Of a stretch of 64,000 nucleotides of DNA, positions 8,506-16,422 are shown in pieces; the stretch's first letter is position 1, and each line of letters opens with the position of its first letter. A program made the position numbers and the translations under genes. Under the pieces are notes generated by a model that worked only from the letters and a program-made list of their open reading frames with translations, searched no databases and was not told where the DNA came from. Origin of the DNA: Flavobacteriaceae bacterium EG-1 (GTDB lineage Bacteria > Bacteroidota > Bacteroidia > Flavobacteriales > Flavobacteriaceae); contig NZ_WJPK01000001.1 in NCBI RefSeq assembly GCF_009649685.1, forward strand, positions 748,760-812,759. The letters run 5' to 3'.

Positions 8506-8925
8506 TTAATATTGTCTATTCCTTTTAAACGATTCTCTCTCTACGAGATTAAACAATATAATAGCAAAAATCCCGATAACAATTAGACCTTTATACCTAT
8601 CCAATACTTCGAAAGAAGAAATAAACGCATCTTTGAAAATAAGAAAAAGGGAAGCGATTACAACAGTGCCAGCAAGAAGGACAAATCCCAATAGCCAATA
8701 AAATTTGGTATCGTTCGCCTGTTTTTTCTCGGTCTCGATGCGCCTTAACACGTTCGATTTGAAGGAAAGGGAAAGACCCTGACCGGGTTTCTCCTTTAAA
8801 TAGTCGTAAAGTGTTTCGTAGGCGTTCAAATCATCGGCATCCATGCTTTCCAAGTTTTCACTTTCAATGCCCTTCATTTTTTGATCTAGAAGCTCCTGAA
8901 TCCTAAAATCTTCATCTTTCTTCAT
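8506..8925 (-). CDS. Putative anti-sigma factor (two membrane segments)
   Basis: This 139-residue protein has a charged N-terminal cytoplasmic part (about residues 1-75) and two membrane segments (about 77-100, YWLLGFVLLAGTVVIASLF, and about 112-130, YKGLIVIGIFAIILF). It lies 10 bp after the ECF sigma gene on the same strand. Small membrane proteins in this position are generally anti-sigma factors in Bacteroidota. No zinc-binding HxxxCxxC anti-sigma motif is present, so the assignment rests on location and topology. Confidence 0.65.
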   Translation of the reverse strand: MKKDEDFRIQELLDQKMKGIESENLESMDADDLNAYETLYDYLKEKPGQGLSLSFKSNVLRRIETEKKQANDTKFYWLLGFVLLAGTVVIASLFLIFKDAFISSFEVLDRYKGLIVIGIFAIILFNLVERESFKRNRQY

Positions 8926-8935
8926 AATTGTCTTT

Positions 8936-9481
8936 TTAATGATCTTTAATCTTGTTCTTTAACATCTTCCGTGCCCGGTACAAATAGCTTTTAATGGTGC
9001 CTTCGGGCATTCCGGTAGTTTCGTTGATTTCCTCAACCGAAAATTCTTCCAAATGGAACAATGTTACTACGATCCGATATTGCTCTGGCAGTTGTCCTAT
9101 GAGGTTATTTAGATACTCCGAAGTATTCTTTTTACTTAATTGTTCTGCCGGACTATCTTGATTGCTCCTAAGACTAACAATGTCTTCCGGGTAATCCTCG
9201 GTTAAACTTCTTTTGTTCTTTTTCAAATGATTTAGAGCGGTCAAGTACGCAATTTTTGCGATCCAAGTGGATAATTTGGATTGGTGCTTAAAACTGCCGA
9301 TACTTCTATAAACCTTTACGAACACTTCTTGAGACACATCTTCTGCATCCATTTGTTCGGGAACTACTCTTTTGACCACATGAAAAATTAGATTTTGGTA
9401 TTTATCCACTAATGACGAAAATGCATGGGTATCCCCTTTGATTATCTGGGCAATCATTTTCTTTTCTTCGTCCATGGTCAT
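8936..9481 (-). CDS. ECF sigma factor (sigma-70 family)
   Basis: Region 2 is recognisable as FSSLVDKYQNLIFHVVKRVV...DAEDVSQEVFVKVYRSIGSF, and region 4 as LPEQYRIVVTLFHLEEFSVEEI with PEGTIKSYLYRARKML. It directs RNA polymerase to its own regulon. The start is set at ATG 9481 (or 9475): a longer frame beginning at 9517 would start inside the promoter, whose GTCTA box ends only 6 bp before 9481, so translation is nearly leaderless. It is followed by the anti-sigma candidate. The same promoter motif faces the opposite gene at 9642, so the sigma factor probably controls both sides. Confidence 0.92.
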   Translation of the reverse strand: MTMDEEKKMIAQIIKGDTHAFSSLVDKYQNLIFHVVKRVVPEQMDAEDVSQEVFVKVYRSIGSFKHQSKLSTWIAKIAYLTALNHLKKNKRSLTEDYPEDIVSLRSNQDSPAEQLSKKNTSEYLNNLIGQLPEQYRIVVTLFHLEEFSVEEINETTGMPEGTIKSYLYRARKMLKNKIKDH

Positions 9482-9487
9482 ATCAAG

Positions 9488-9516
9488 TAGACAACACAAA
9501 TGTAAATAGGGTTGCA
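9488..9516 (-). promoter_or_regulatory. ECF-type promoter of the sigma gene (TGCAACC-N17-GTCTA)
   Basis: On the minus strand TGCAACC (9516-9510) and GTCTA (9492-9488) are separated by 17 bp. Exactly the same two words with the same spacing occur on the plus strand at 9594-9622, which makes chance unlikely. It is typical of an autoregulated ECF promoter (-35 with an AAC core). Confidence 0.75.
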
Positions 9517-9593
9517 AAATAACGGGGAATTATTCAACTTTGGTAGGTTGCGGGAAAGGCAAATCAAAATAATTTCGATTTTTTTTCTTTTTC

Positions 9594-9622
9594 TGCAACC
9601 TAAACCGAAAAGCAGTTGTCTA
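9594..9622 (+). promoter_or_regulatory. ECF-type promoter of the membrane protein/OMP genes (TGCAACC-N17-GTCTA)
   Basis: TGCAACC at 9594-9600 and GTCTA at 9618-9622 are 17 bp apart, identical in wording and spacing to the divergent sigma-gene promoter. ATG 9642 is 19 bp downstream of the -10. Control by the adjacent ECF sigma factor is inferred. Confidence 0.75.
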
Positions 9623-9641
9623 CTTAGCAAAACACAATGAT

Positions 9642-10016
9642 ATGTTATACAGAATCGCACCTTATATAATGATTACGGCAATTGCCTGGATGTTTACCAT
9701 GATCTTAATCCAATTGATGAAATATCGGACAAGAAAAAGAATGATAGAAACCAACCTAGATGATGAAAATGTTGTTAAGGCAATATTGGAAACCAAAGGG
9801 CCAAAAGAAAGGCAACAGAACGTACTTAAATGGACTTTGCTTGGAATTTTTGGCGGTCTTGGATTGATAGTTCAAGAATTCTTGCCCTATAAAATGGATG
9901 AATCCATACTTCCATATGGAGTGGTAATAATATTACTGGCCATCGGACTTTTAATATACTACCTTCTCATCACTTACTTCTTAAAGAGCCGTGACGACGG
10001 TTCGCGAGAACACTAG
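9642..10016 (+). CDS. Small membrane protein (DUF6249-like)
   Basis: This 124-residue protein has three predicted membrane segments (about residues 7-26, 67-84 and 92-112) separated by a charged cytoplasmic loop with RTRKRMIETNLDDENVV. The layout resembles DUF6249 proteins, which often accompany ECF sigma genes in Bacteroidota; the family name is tentative. It is the first gene downstream of the plus-strand ECF-type promoter and precedes the outer membrane receptor gene by about 80 bp. A role in envelope stress sensing or relay is plausible but not shown. Confidence 0.6.
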   Translation: MLYRIAPYIMITAIAWMFTMILIQLMKYRTRKRMIETNLDDENVVKAILETKGPKERQQNVLKWTLLGIFGGLGLIVQEFLPYKMDESILPYGVVIILLAIGLLIYYLLITYFLKSRDDGSREH

Positions 10017-10095
10017 AGTAACCCAGCTATTTATTAATGTATTGTTGGCCTAAGAAAAATTCTTGGGGTAGAAAACTCATGTCAAAATTTGAACG

Positions 10096-12543
10096 ATGAA
10101 ATCATATAAAAATAACTTCGCAATTCTAATAGTAACCTTTTGTGCGACCCTGCTGTACACGACTGCCATTGCACAAACGGAAGCGACCGCAGAAATAAAC
10201 GGGCAGATAACAACCGCTACAAACAAACCTTTGCCATACGCCAATCTGGTCGTATTCCAAGCCTCAGATTCCTCAATGGTAACAGGGGCAATGTCCAACG
10301 ACTTAGGGTCATTTATTGTAGAAAAAGTACCCGCTGGAACGTATTATGTTACCGCAAGTACATTGGGCTTTAAAACCTATAATTCAGAAATATTCGAAAT
10401 CGCTCCAAATGAGAAAAAGGATTTTGGCGCACTACAATTGGAAGAAGAAAGCTTTGAACTGGAAGGAGTAACGGTAACAAGCAAGAAACCGTTAATTCAG
10501 AACAAAGTGGATAGAGTCGTACTGAATATCGAAAATAGTGTTCTCGCTACGGGCAACACCGTTATGGATATTCTGCAAAAAGCTCCGGGAGTAACCGTCG
10601 ATAATGGAGTACTCAGTTTGATAGGCAAAAACAATGTACTAATCTTGATTAATGGAAAGCAAACATACTTATCACAAGACCAATTAAAGAATTTGATGAG
10701 TTCTACACAATCGAGTGCAATCGAATCCATCGAGATTATGACAAATCCATCGGCAAAGTATGATGCTGCTGGAAATGCAGGAATCATAAACATCAAGATG
10801 AAGAAAAATCAGGATGCCGGAACGAACGTAAGCGTAAATCTAAGTAACGGACAAGGTCGATACAGAAAAACCAATGGGGGAGTAGCTTTGAACCATAGAA
10901 ATGAAGTGCTCAATATATTCGCAAATTATAACTACTCGGACAATGACGATTTTAGTACAATTGATGTCGATAGGTCTGCATCATTCTCAGGAGAATCGAC
11001 TTTTTTCAATTCTTCATCCTTCGATAAATACCAATATAAAACCCATAATTTCAAAGTTGGAACGGACGTAAACCTATCGCCGAAAAGCACCATAGGTTTC
11101 ATCATTAGCGGTAATTTTCGGGATGGCGATTCAAAATTGACGGGTACAACGGAGATTGGTACGCAACCAGGGATTGTCGATTCAACAGTTGTCGGGTTAA
11201 ATACCGGAAAGTTTCCCGCCAAGTATGTAACCTATAATTTGAACTACAATGTAAAGCTTGACACCGTGGGTACTAATTTGACGCTTAGCTACGATTATTC
11301 AAATTCACGAAGAAATGAAAGCTTCAATTTTAGTAATAGCTTTCTGAATGAAAACGGTAACGAATTTCGTGCCGATGATTTTAGAAACCTTACCCCGCAG
11401 GATGCCGATATTTATGTTGGAAAAGTGGATTTCACACATCCTTTTAACGAGATCTCAAAAGTTGAAGCTGGATTAAAATATAGCTCAGTTGAAACGGACA
11501 ACATCCTTCAATTTGACTTACTACAAGATAACGGTACCTATGTTAATGACGAGAGACGAAGCAACCAGTTTATTTACAGCGAAAGGATAGGAGCGGCTTA
11601 CGTGAACTACAATACGCAATTAGGTTCATATAACATTCAGGCCGGATTACGTGCGGAAAGAACGTCATCAACCGGAAACTCTGTAACGGATGCAAATGTT
11701 GTTGACCGAACTTATACGGACTTGTTCCCGACACTTTTTGTTCAGAAAAAAATCAATGATTCAAATACAATAAGTGCTAGTTATGGAAGAAGAATAGACC
11801 GCCCTAACTATGCATCCTTAAACCCGTTCGTCTATTTTATAGATCAATACACGTTCCGTTTCGGTAATCCATTTTTAAAGCCTCAGTATACGAACACCTA
11901 CAATATCGGCTACCAGCTTAAAAACAAATATAAATTTGACTTGAGCTACAGTAATACTAAAGATGCAATAGCTTTCATATTACTAACGGATGAGGAAACA
12001 CAATCAATTTCACAAACGGATGCCAACCTGAACGGGTTCAGCTCATATAGCTTGAACGCCAATGCACCTATCAAAATAACCAACTGGTGGAATTCGTATA
12101 ACAATTTTTCGATGTATTTTAATCAGTACAAATCGGATGATGTTGAGGGTGCACCACTCCAATTGGAAAAACTTGCTTGGCAAGCAAGTACCAACCATAC
12201 TTTCACGATTGACGACAGGTCATCTGCTGAATTGAGCGCAAATTATGTATCGCCAAATGTTTACGGTGTGTTTAACTTAAAATCATATTATGGAATAGAT
12301 TTGGGTGTAAGTAGAACGTTTTTTGACGATAAGCTGAACGTTAAGCTGGCTGTAAACGATATTCTCAACACTCGGGGTAAAAGAACGACTTTCAGCACCT
12401 TGCCCAATAGTAGCTATGATATCGATACCAATTACGATAGCCGTGTCGTTCGTTTAAGTGTCTCTTATAAATTCGGGAATATTAAGTTGAAATCAACAGA
12501 TAAAAAAGGTGGTGCTGAAGAGGAGAAAAATAGATTACAGTAA
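10096..12543 (+). CDS. TonB-type outer membrane beta-barrel protein with carboxypeptidase-like domain
   Basis: This 815-residue protein begins with a signal peptide (to about residue 26, IAQTEATAE). A carboxypeptidase-regulatory-like domain follows (INGQITTATNKPLPYANLVVFQ...), then a plug-like domain (VDRVVLNIENSVLATGNTVMDILQKAPGV, residues about 139-167) and an OMP_b-brl_3-type barrel ending KFGNIKLKS. The architecture matches the outer membrane beta-barrel family often named TonB-dependent receptors. The substrate is unknown. It is downstream of the ECF-type promoter, so it may be part of the response, for example in envelope or peptide/metal uptake. Length is normal for the family. Confidence 0.88.
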   Translation: MKSYKNNFAILIVTFCATLLYTTAIAQTEATAEINGQITTATNKPLPYANLVVFQASDSSMVTGAMSNDLGSFIVEKVPAGTYYVTASTLGFKTYNSEIFEIAPNEKKDFGALQLEEESFELEGVTVTSKKPLIQNKVDRVVLNIENSVLATGNTVMDILQKAPGVTVDNGVLSLIGKNNVLILINGKQTYLSQDQLKNLMSSTQSSAIESIEIMTNPSAKYDAAGNAGIINIKMKKNQDAGTNVSVNLSNGQGRYRKTNGGVALNHRNEVLNIFANYNYSDNDDFSTIDVDRSASFSGESTFFNSSSFDKYQYKTHNFKVGTDVNLSPKSTIGFIISGNFRDGDSKLTGTTEIGTQPGIVDSTVVGLNTGKFPAKYVTYNLNYNVKLDTVGTNLTLSYDYSNSRRNESFNFSNSFLNENGNEFRADDFRNLTPQDADIYVGKVDFTHPFNEISKVEAGLKYSSVETDNILQFDLLQDNGTYVNDERRSNQFIYSERIGAAYVNYNTQLGSYNIQAGLRAERTSSTGNSVTDANVVDRTYTDLFPTLFVQKKINDSNTISASYGRRIDRPNYASLNPFVYFIDQYTFRFGNPFLKPQYTNTYNIGYQLKNKYKFDLSYSNTKDAIAFILLTDEETQSISQTDANLNGFSSYSLNANAPIKITNWWNSYNNFSMYFNQYKSDDVEGAPLQLEKLAWQASTNHTFTIDDRSSAELSANYVSPNVYGVFNLKSYYGIDLGVSRTFFDDKLNVKLAVNDILNTRGKRTTFSTLPNSSYDIDTNYDSRVVRLSVSYKFGNIKLKSTDKKGGAEEEKNRLQ

Positions 12544-12641
12544 ATTCCTTTAATTGAGTTCGTGAATCTCCTTTGTCGATTTCGCAGCCGCATCATCTTG
12601 CTCAAAGCATGCTTTGCCGTATCAAGAAAAAAAGGTAGAAT

Positions 12642-12992
12642 TCAATAATTTGGTTGCACACTGCGACTTTGATTGCGACAACTACATCTAATTTTAACAG
12701 TCTCTCCGTTAGTACTAAAACCTCTTTTAGTTTCTCCTTGTTTAATAGTAATAGTTTCGGATACAGATATTACTTTTCCATTCTTTGAATATTCCCACCG
12801 AAAACAACCATTTCTTGAAGCTCTTACCATCTTATCGGTCCTGAACCGTGACTTTACCTCAAGAAAACCGCATTTTATATAATTGTCATTTTCAATCAGT
12901 ACAATATCTCTTTCTAAGTTTTCATTAGATTCTATACTATAAATGGTAGTTGTAAATAACAATAGTAGAAGTATTTTGATGGTGTTTTTCAT
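12642..12992 (-). CDS. Small secreted hypothetical protein
   Basis: This 116-residue protein has a signal peptide (MKNTIKILLLLLFTTTIYS) and a mature part with four cysteines (CGF, NGCF, RCSC), probably forming disulfides in the periplasm or outside. I do not recognise the family. It stands alone between the TonB-type gene and the repeat-rich region, on the opposite strand. Its low-GC coding sequence looks like the flanking accessory DNA rather than the TonB gene. The signal peptide and stable frame support a real gene. Confidence 0.5.
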   Translation of the reverse strand: MKNTIKILLLLLFTTTIYSIESNENLERDIVLIENDNYIKCGFLEVKSRFRTDKMVRASRNGCFRWEYSKNGKVISVSETITIKQGETKRGFSTNGETVKIRCSCRNQSRSVQPNY

Positions 12993-13136
12993 AATATGCT
13001 GTTTTATATACTAGAATCTTCTCAAATTGAAACAAATAGCATACCAGAAACTTTGAAGACACTAATCAAAGGGGGGAGCAAACGCATAGGTAGGTTCAGA
13101 ATTTCAGAGATACTTCATCTCTTCAATTTATGTCCT

Positions 13137-13658
13137 ATTTTACATAATGTTAGAAGTACTTAAAGAAAAGATTCAATAAAGACGAGAGGTTAGCAAGTGC
13201 TAAGAATGTGGCTAACGGAGGCCAGCGCTACGTCTCGCTCATATTTTAAAAGGTCTATAAGACCTTCCAAAAATACTGACGTGCATCAAGCTGACGAGAA
13301 ATGCGTAGCATTCATAAGCACCTATAAAAATCAATGAAAATCTCGCGAATAATGCTGTTGAAAAAAATCTTGCACACATTTCCTCGAATACGCGAATTTT
13401 GAATAAATCAAAAAGGCTAGCTTTTAAATTCGTGACAAATAGGATTAACCGGTGGCTGATTTTATTTGGTGGCGAGATGATGCGGCTGCCTTGTAATAAG
13501 TATTGTTGACGATAGCCGCAAATTAGCTTTGACATAATATCTGCCGATATAAAACACATATGTGTTGTTTTATCTGATATTATATCAAATAGCGCGAAAA
13601 TGCCCTATTCGCTAATTTGCTATAATCTGTACTATAATGTTCTGCGTTATGTAACTTG
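13137..13658. repeat. Repeat element B (mosaic, ends in TTTTACATAA/TTATGTAA)
   Basis: It opens with ATTTTACATAATGTTAGAAG and closes with TACTATAATGTTCTGCGTTATGTAACTT; the closing word also ends element A (about 8299-8327). Inside are two blocks shared with element C and one nearly identical to element A. The two ends are inverted relative to one another. It lies 190 bp upstream of the ATPase gene. Confidence 0.65.
13431..13538 (+). repeat. 108-bp direct repeat, copy 2
   Basis: Almost identical to 8094-8201 (about three mismatches by eye, such as GACGATAG for GACTATAG). Outside the block the two copies diverge sharply, so the block behaves as a discrete repeated unit. Confidence 0.85.
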
Positions 13659-13848
13659 AGCTTTGGTTAAAAGCGAAAGTTGTTGCCATCTTCCTTGATT
13701 TTTTTCTTTTTAAAAACTTTCTTTACAAAAGGTAATGGAATACTTTTTTGCTTATCTAGGAAGTAGATAAAGTAAAAGTGTATGAAATGACAAAATAACC
13801 TTTTAATGTCTTCGTTTATCATTATCTTTCAACATATTTTTTTAGTAT

Positions 13849-14928
13849 ATGATAACATCATTAAAAATAGAAAATTTTCGAGCCATAAAAGACTTGAAAT
13901 TAGATGATTTAGGTAGAGTAAATTTGCTGCTTGGTAAAAATAATACTTCTAAAACATCAATTTTAGAAGCTGTGTTCTTATTGTGTGCTGCTGGTACTCC
14001 AGAGATAATCCATCGTGTTCATTTATGGAGAGATTTGACTCTTACTACAGAAGATGATTTAAAATTTATTTTTCATAATTTAAATTATAACAATAAGATT
14101 AAAATTGAGGCTGAGAATTCTAAAAACAACCTATATACAATCCTTCAAATTTCCCCTAATACAAAGGGAACCACTTCTAATGCTAGTATCGAGGGAAACA
14201 CTACTATATCTGACTCAACTTCTGGTAATCAGAATGTTAAATCATTGGATGTTAAATTTTCGTGGAAAGAAAGACATAGTAAATTACAGTCTAGTTCAGC
14301 CAATATAACACATACAGGGAATAATAATTTTCATTTTACCAATCACACAAAAAAAATACCAAGTATTCATGCGGTAATGGTTGCGTCAAGGATTAATTAC
14401 GCTCCAAATTTGGAAAAAAGACTTGAAAAACTAATAATAAGCAAGCAAATTGATGAAATAATATCAATTTTGAAAACAGTTGATGAAAGAATAATTGATA
14501 TCTCTGTACTTTCTGGACGTATGGTCTTTGTTGACCTTGGTATTGAGAATTTGGTTCCATTAAACCTTGTAGGGGATGGTATGAGAAGACTATTTAATAT
14601 ACTGCTTGCTATTTACGATGCTGAAGATGGCATTGTAATCATAGATGAAATTGAAAATGGATTTCATCATTCCGTTTTAAAAAAAATATGGATAGCCGTT
14701 TTGGAAACCTCAAAACGATTTAATGTTCAACTTTTTATAGCCACTCATAACCTAGAGACATTAAAATGTCTTAATAGTGTACTGCAACTTGAAAATAATA
14801 ATATGAGTTCTCATCAAAAAGATGTTCGAAGTTATACTATAAGAATGATAAATGAGGGTTTGACTTCGTACAAATATGATTTCGATAGTTTTAGTACTGC
14901 AATTGAAGAGAACATTGAAATTCGATAA
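13849..14928 (+). CDS. OLD/AAA15-type ATPase, probable defence ATPase
   Basis: This 359-residue ATPase of the ABC/RecF-OLD type begins ITSLKIENFRAIKDLKL, the usual strand-turn of the family. It has Walker A at residues 29-36 (GKNNTSKT, with serine at the usual last glycine), a signature-like GDGMRR at 242-247, Walker B IIDEIENG at about 264-271, and an H-loop ATHN at 298-301. It would dimerise and hydrolyse ATP to control an effector. The next gene starts 3 bp after its stop and encodes a TOPRIM protein. The pair matches the layout of OLD-derived two-gene immune systems (PARIS AriA/AriB, AbiL, RloA/RloB). Repeats flank the module on both sides, suggesting acquisition. Confidence 0.8.
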   Translation: MITSLKIENFRAIKDLKLDDLGRVNLLLGKNNTSKTSILEAVFLLCAAGTPEIIHRVHLWRDLTLTTEDDLKFIFHNLNYNNKIKIEAENSKNNLYTILQISPNTKGTTSNASIEGNTTISDSTSGNQNVKSLDVKFSWKERHSKLQSSSANITHTGNNNFHFTNHTKKIPSIHAVMVASRINYAPNLEKRLEKLIISKQIDEIISILKTVDERIIDISVLSGRMVFVDLGIENLVPLNLVGDGMRRLFNILLAIYDAEDGIVIIDEIENGFHHSVLKKIWIAVLETSKRFNVQLFIATHNLETLKCLNSVLQLENNNMSSHQKDVRSYTIRMINEGLTSYKYDFDSFSTAIEENIEIR

Positions 14929-14931
14929 CAT

Positions 14932-15522
14932 ATGATAAGGGCATATGTGGAAGGCAATGACAAAATGCTTATTCAAGCATTATTTATAGTTAGATTAGGT
15001 TTAGATAGCTCTGAATTCATTATTGAGGAGCTAGGCGGAGGTTTATCCAGTCTACTTAAATTACCCCAAAAACTGAAAGAAAACATAGACAGTGGTGAAA
15101 AAGTTGTCGTCATATTAGATTCGGATAATCCACCACATGCTGGATTTATTCAGGTACGTGATTCTCTAAATTCGTTTAAAGTAGATAATAATTTAGAGTT
15201 TGACTATTTTCTTCTACCTAACCATAATGATGATGGCAATCTGGAAAATTTGCTCGAATTGATTATTAATGATTCTCATGAAGCGTTATTTAGCTGTTTT
15301 GATGAGTATGTCAATTGCCTGACACAAAATAATACTGGACATTTCCATTTACCGGTTAAAAAAACTAAGATTTATGCATATGTGGATACTTTAACTCCAA
15401 TCAATCAAAAAAAAGCTTTGAAAAACGGAAATTATCAATTTGAAAATAGTCATTATTGGAATCTTCAAAGCCCTCAACTAAATGGTCTTGTAGAATTACT
15501 TAAAAGGCAGTTAGAAGAATAG
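14932..15522 (+). CDS. TOPRIM-domain (DUF3226-like) effector
   Basis: This 196-residue protein starts IRAYVEGNDK, placing the TOPRIM glutamate at residue 7, and carries the DxD motif at D63-D65 in VVVILDSDN. The following segment DYFLLPNHNDDGNLENLLE resembles DUF3226/DUF4435-type TOPRIM proteins (OLD nuclease-like), where the region binds metal for nucleic acid cleavage. It begins 3 bp after the ATPase stop, so the two are translationally coupled. It is shorter than the roughly 300-residue AriB of PARIS. A nuclease effector released or activated by the ATPase is the best hypothesis. No antitoxin-like partner is visible. Confidence 0.72.
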   Translation: MIRAYVEGNDKMLIQALFIVRLGLDSSEFIIEELGGGLSSLLKLPQKLKENIDSGEKVVVILDSDNPPHAGFIQVRDSLNSFKVDNNLEFDYFLLPNHNDDGNLENLLELIINDSHEALFSCFDEYVNCLTQNNTGHFHLPVKKTKIYAYVDTLTPINQKKALKNGNYQFENSHYWNLQSPQLNGLVELLKRQLEE

Positions 15523-15792
15523 TGTTCAATTGATTGGGGCCTAAGAGAATTTTAGCTAAACAATAGGCGAGGGGAGCGACCATATTCTAGAGGGCTGGTA
15601 ATTAGGCTTGTTACGCACCTTAATGTTTCAAAGAGTTGTAAGTAGTCTTAAGAGTTAGAATACTTTCTAGAATATAGCGACTGAGCCGTACATTGTTTCT
15701 AAAATTATCTGTAAGCCTTGATTTTTTTGTTTCTTTTTTTATCAAGAAAAAAAGATAAATAAAAATGCTTACTGGTTACGATGTTGAAGTCT

Positions 15793-16089
15793 ATTTGACA
15801 TAATGTTAGAAGCACCTAAAGAAAAGCTTCAAACAAGACGTGAGGTTAGCAAGGGCTAAGAAATTATCTCGCAGCGTAATTTTTAGCTGTTGCGGCAAGC
15901 TGATGAGAATGTCGTAGAAAAAAATCTTGTAAACATTTCCTTGAATACGAGAATTTTAAACAAATCTAGAAGGTTAGCTTTTAAATGGCGCTGGCCAAGC
16001 GGCTGAGAATTGCGTATAAAATAAAATGCCTGAGCATTTTGATTTTATGAAAGCAATATGCTGTTGGTCGAGCGGCTATTTTACATAAC
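15793..16089. repeat. Repeat element C, related to element B
   Basis: The first 70 bp (15793-15862, with GACATAATGTTAGAAGCACC) align without gaps to 13137-13206 at roughly 85% identity, and 15917-15986 aligns to 13360-13429. It ends in GGCTATTTTACATAAC, the word that opens element A. Compared with B it lacks about 60 bp between the two shared blocks. Confidence 0.65.
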
Positions 16090-16197
16090 GGCAAATTATA
16101 GATACAAATAAATTATTTCGTCGTGCGCAGCACACCGCTTAGAAAAGTTTCATGACCCTGTTGTAAGTTTTAATCGATTCTTAGAGATTAAGGGATA

Positions 16198-16297
16198 TTT
16201 TACATAATAGAATTATAGCTTACAAATGGAATACGATTATGCTTCTTTGCTATAAACAACATAAATGAATTTGTACTATAATTTATATTATGTAAAA
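16198..16297. repeat. Hairpin element D (30-bp inverted arms)
   Basis: The left arm 16198-16227 (TTTTACATAATAG...) and right arm 16269-16297 (...ATTATGTAAAA) pair almost completely around a 41-bp loop. The right arm includes TACTATAAT, also present at the ends of elements A and B. This is the clearest example of a complete terminal inverted repeat in the family and resembles a MITE in form. Confidence 0.7.
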
Positions 16298-16361
16298 TAG
16301 AAAATATTAGAACCCTCTATCTATCGAAAGAAAACAATTATATATAAGGTTATCTATTAAG

Positions 16362-16405
16362 CAAAAAAAAGCTTTCAAAACGTAAAAATTACAATTTGAA
16401 AGCTT
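16362..16405 (-). terminator. Intrinsic terminator of the coiled-coil gene
   Basis: AAGCTTTCAAA (16369-16379) and TTTGAAAGCTT (16395-16405) form an 11-bp perfect stem. On the minus strand the stem is followed by eight T's, 17 bp after the stop of the gene ending at 16423. Confidence 0.85.
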
Positions 16406-16422
16406 GGTACTATAGTAATCTA

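Larger units (their letters stand above)
12993..13848. other. Gene-free repeat-rich region upstream of the ATPase/TOPRIM module
   Basis: This 856-bp gap holds repeat element B (13137-13658), including a 70-bp block shared with 15793-15862, a second 70-bp block shared with 15917-15986, and the 108-bp copy 2. A palindrome AACACATATGTGTT lies at 13553-13566. The minus-strand frame at 13239-13559 is repeat-derived and shares its N-terminal peptide with the frame at 8013-8198. No convincing gene is present. Confidence 0.6.
15523..16361. other. Gene-free repeat-rich region downstream of the ATPase/TOPRIM module
   Basis: About 840 bp without a credible gene. It holds the decayed repeat element C (15793-16089) and hairpin element D (16198-16297). 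A CTTGAT...ATCAAG hairpin with long T/A runs (15717-15746) could end transcription of the TOPRIM gene. No coding frame of note is seen. Confidence 0.55.

Noticed and set aside
9482-9517. Longer ECF sigma start at 9517
   Set aside because: That segment contains the gene's own TGCAACC-N17-GTCTA promoter, so it cannot be translated from this transcript.
10497-10796. Minus-strand frame inside the TonB-type gene
   Set aside because: It is a shadow of a strongly supported coding frame; the protein is low-complexity and has no family features.
12583-12640. Terminator for the TonB-type gene
   Set aside because: A palindrome CAAAGCATGCTTTG is there, but the run of A/T is on the wrong side for either neighbour; kept only as a repeat fragment (GCAGCCGCATCAT).
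13131-13848. Retron-type non-coding RNA upstream of an OLD-like ATPase
   Set aside because: Structured repeats precede the ATPase, as in some retrons, but no reverse transcriptase is present in the window.
8082-16300. Integron cassette array with attC-like hairpins
   Set aside because: The hairpins and GTTATGT words recall attC, but the core GTTRRRY is not matched, the spacing is irregular, chromosomal multi-gene units lie between them, and there is no intI.
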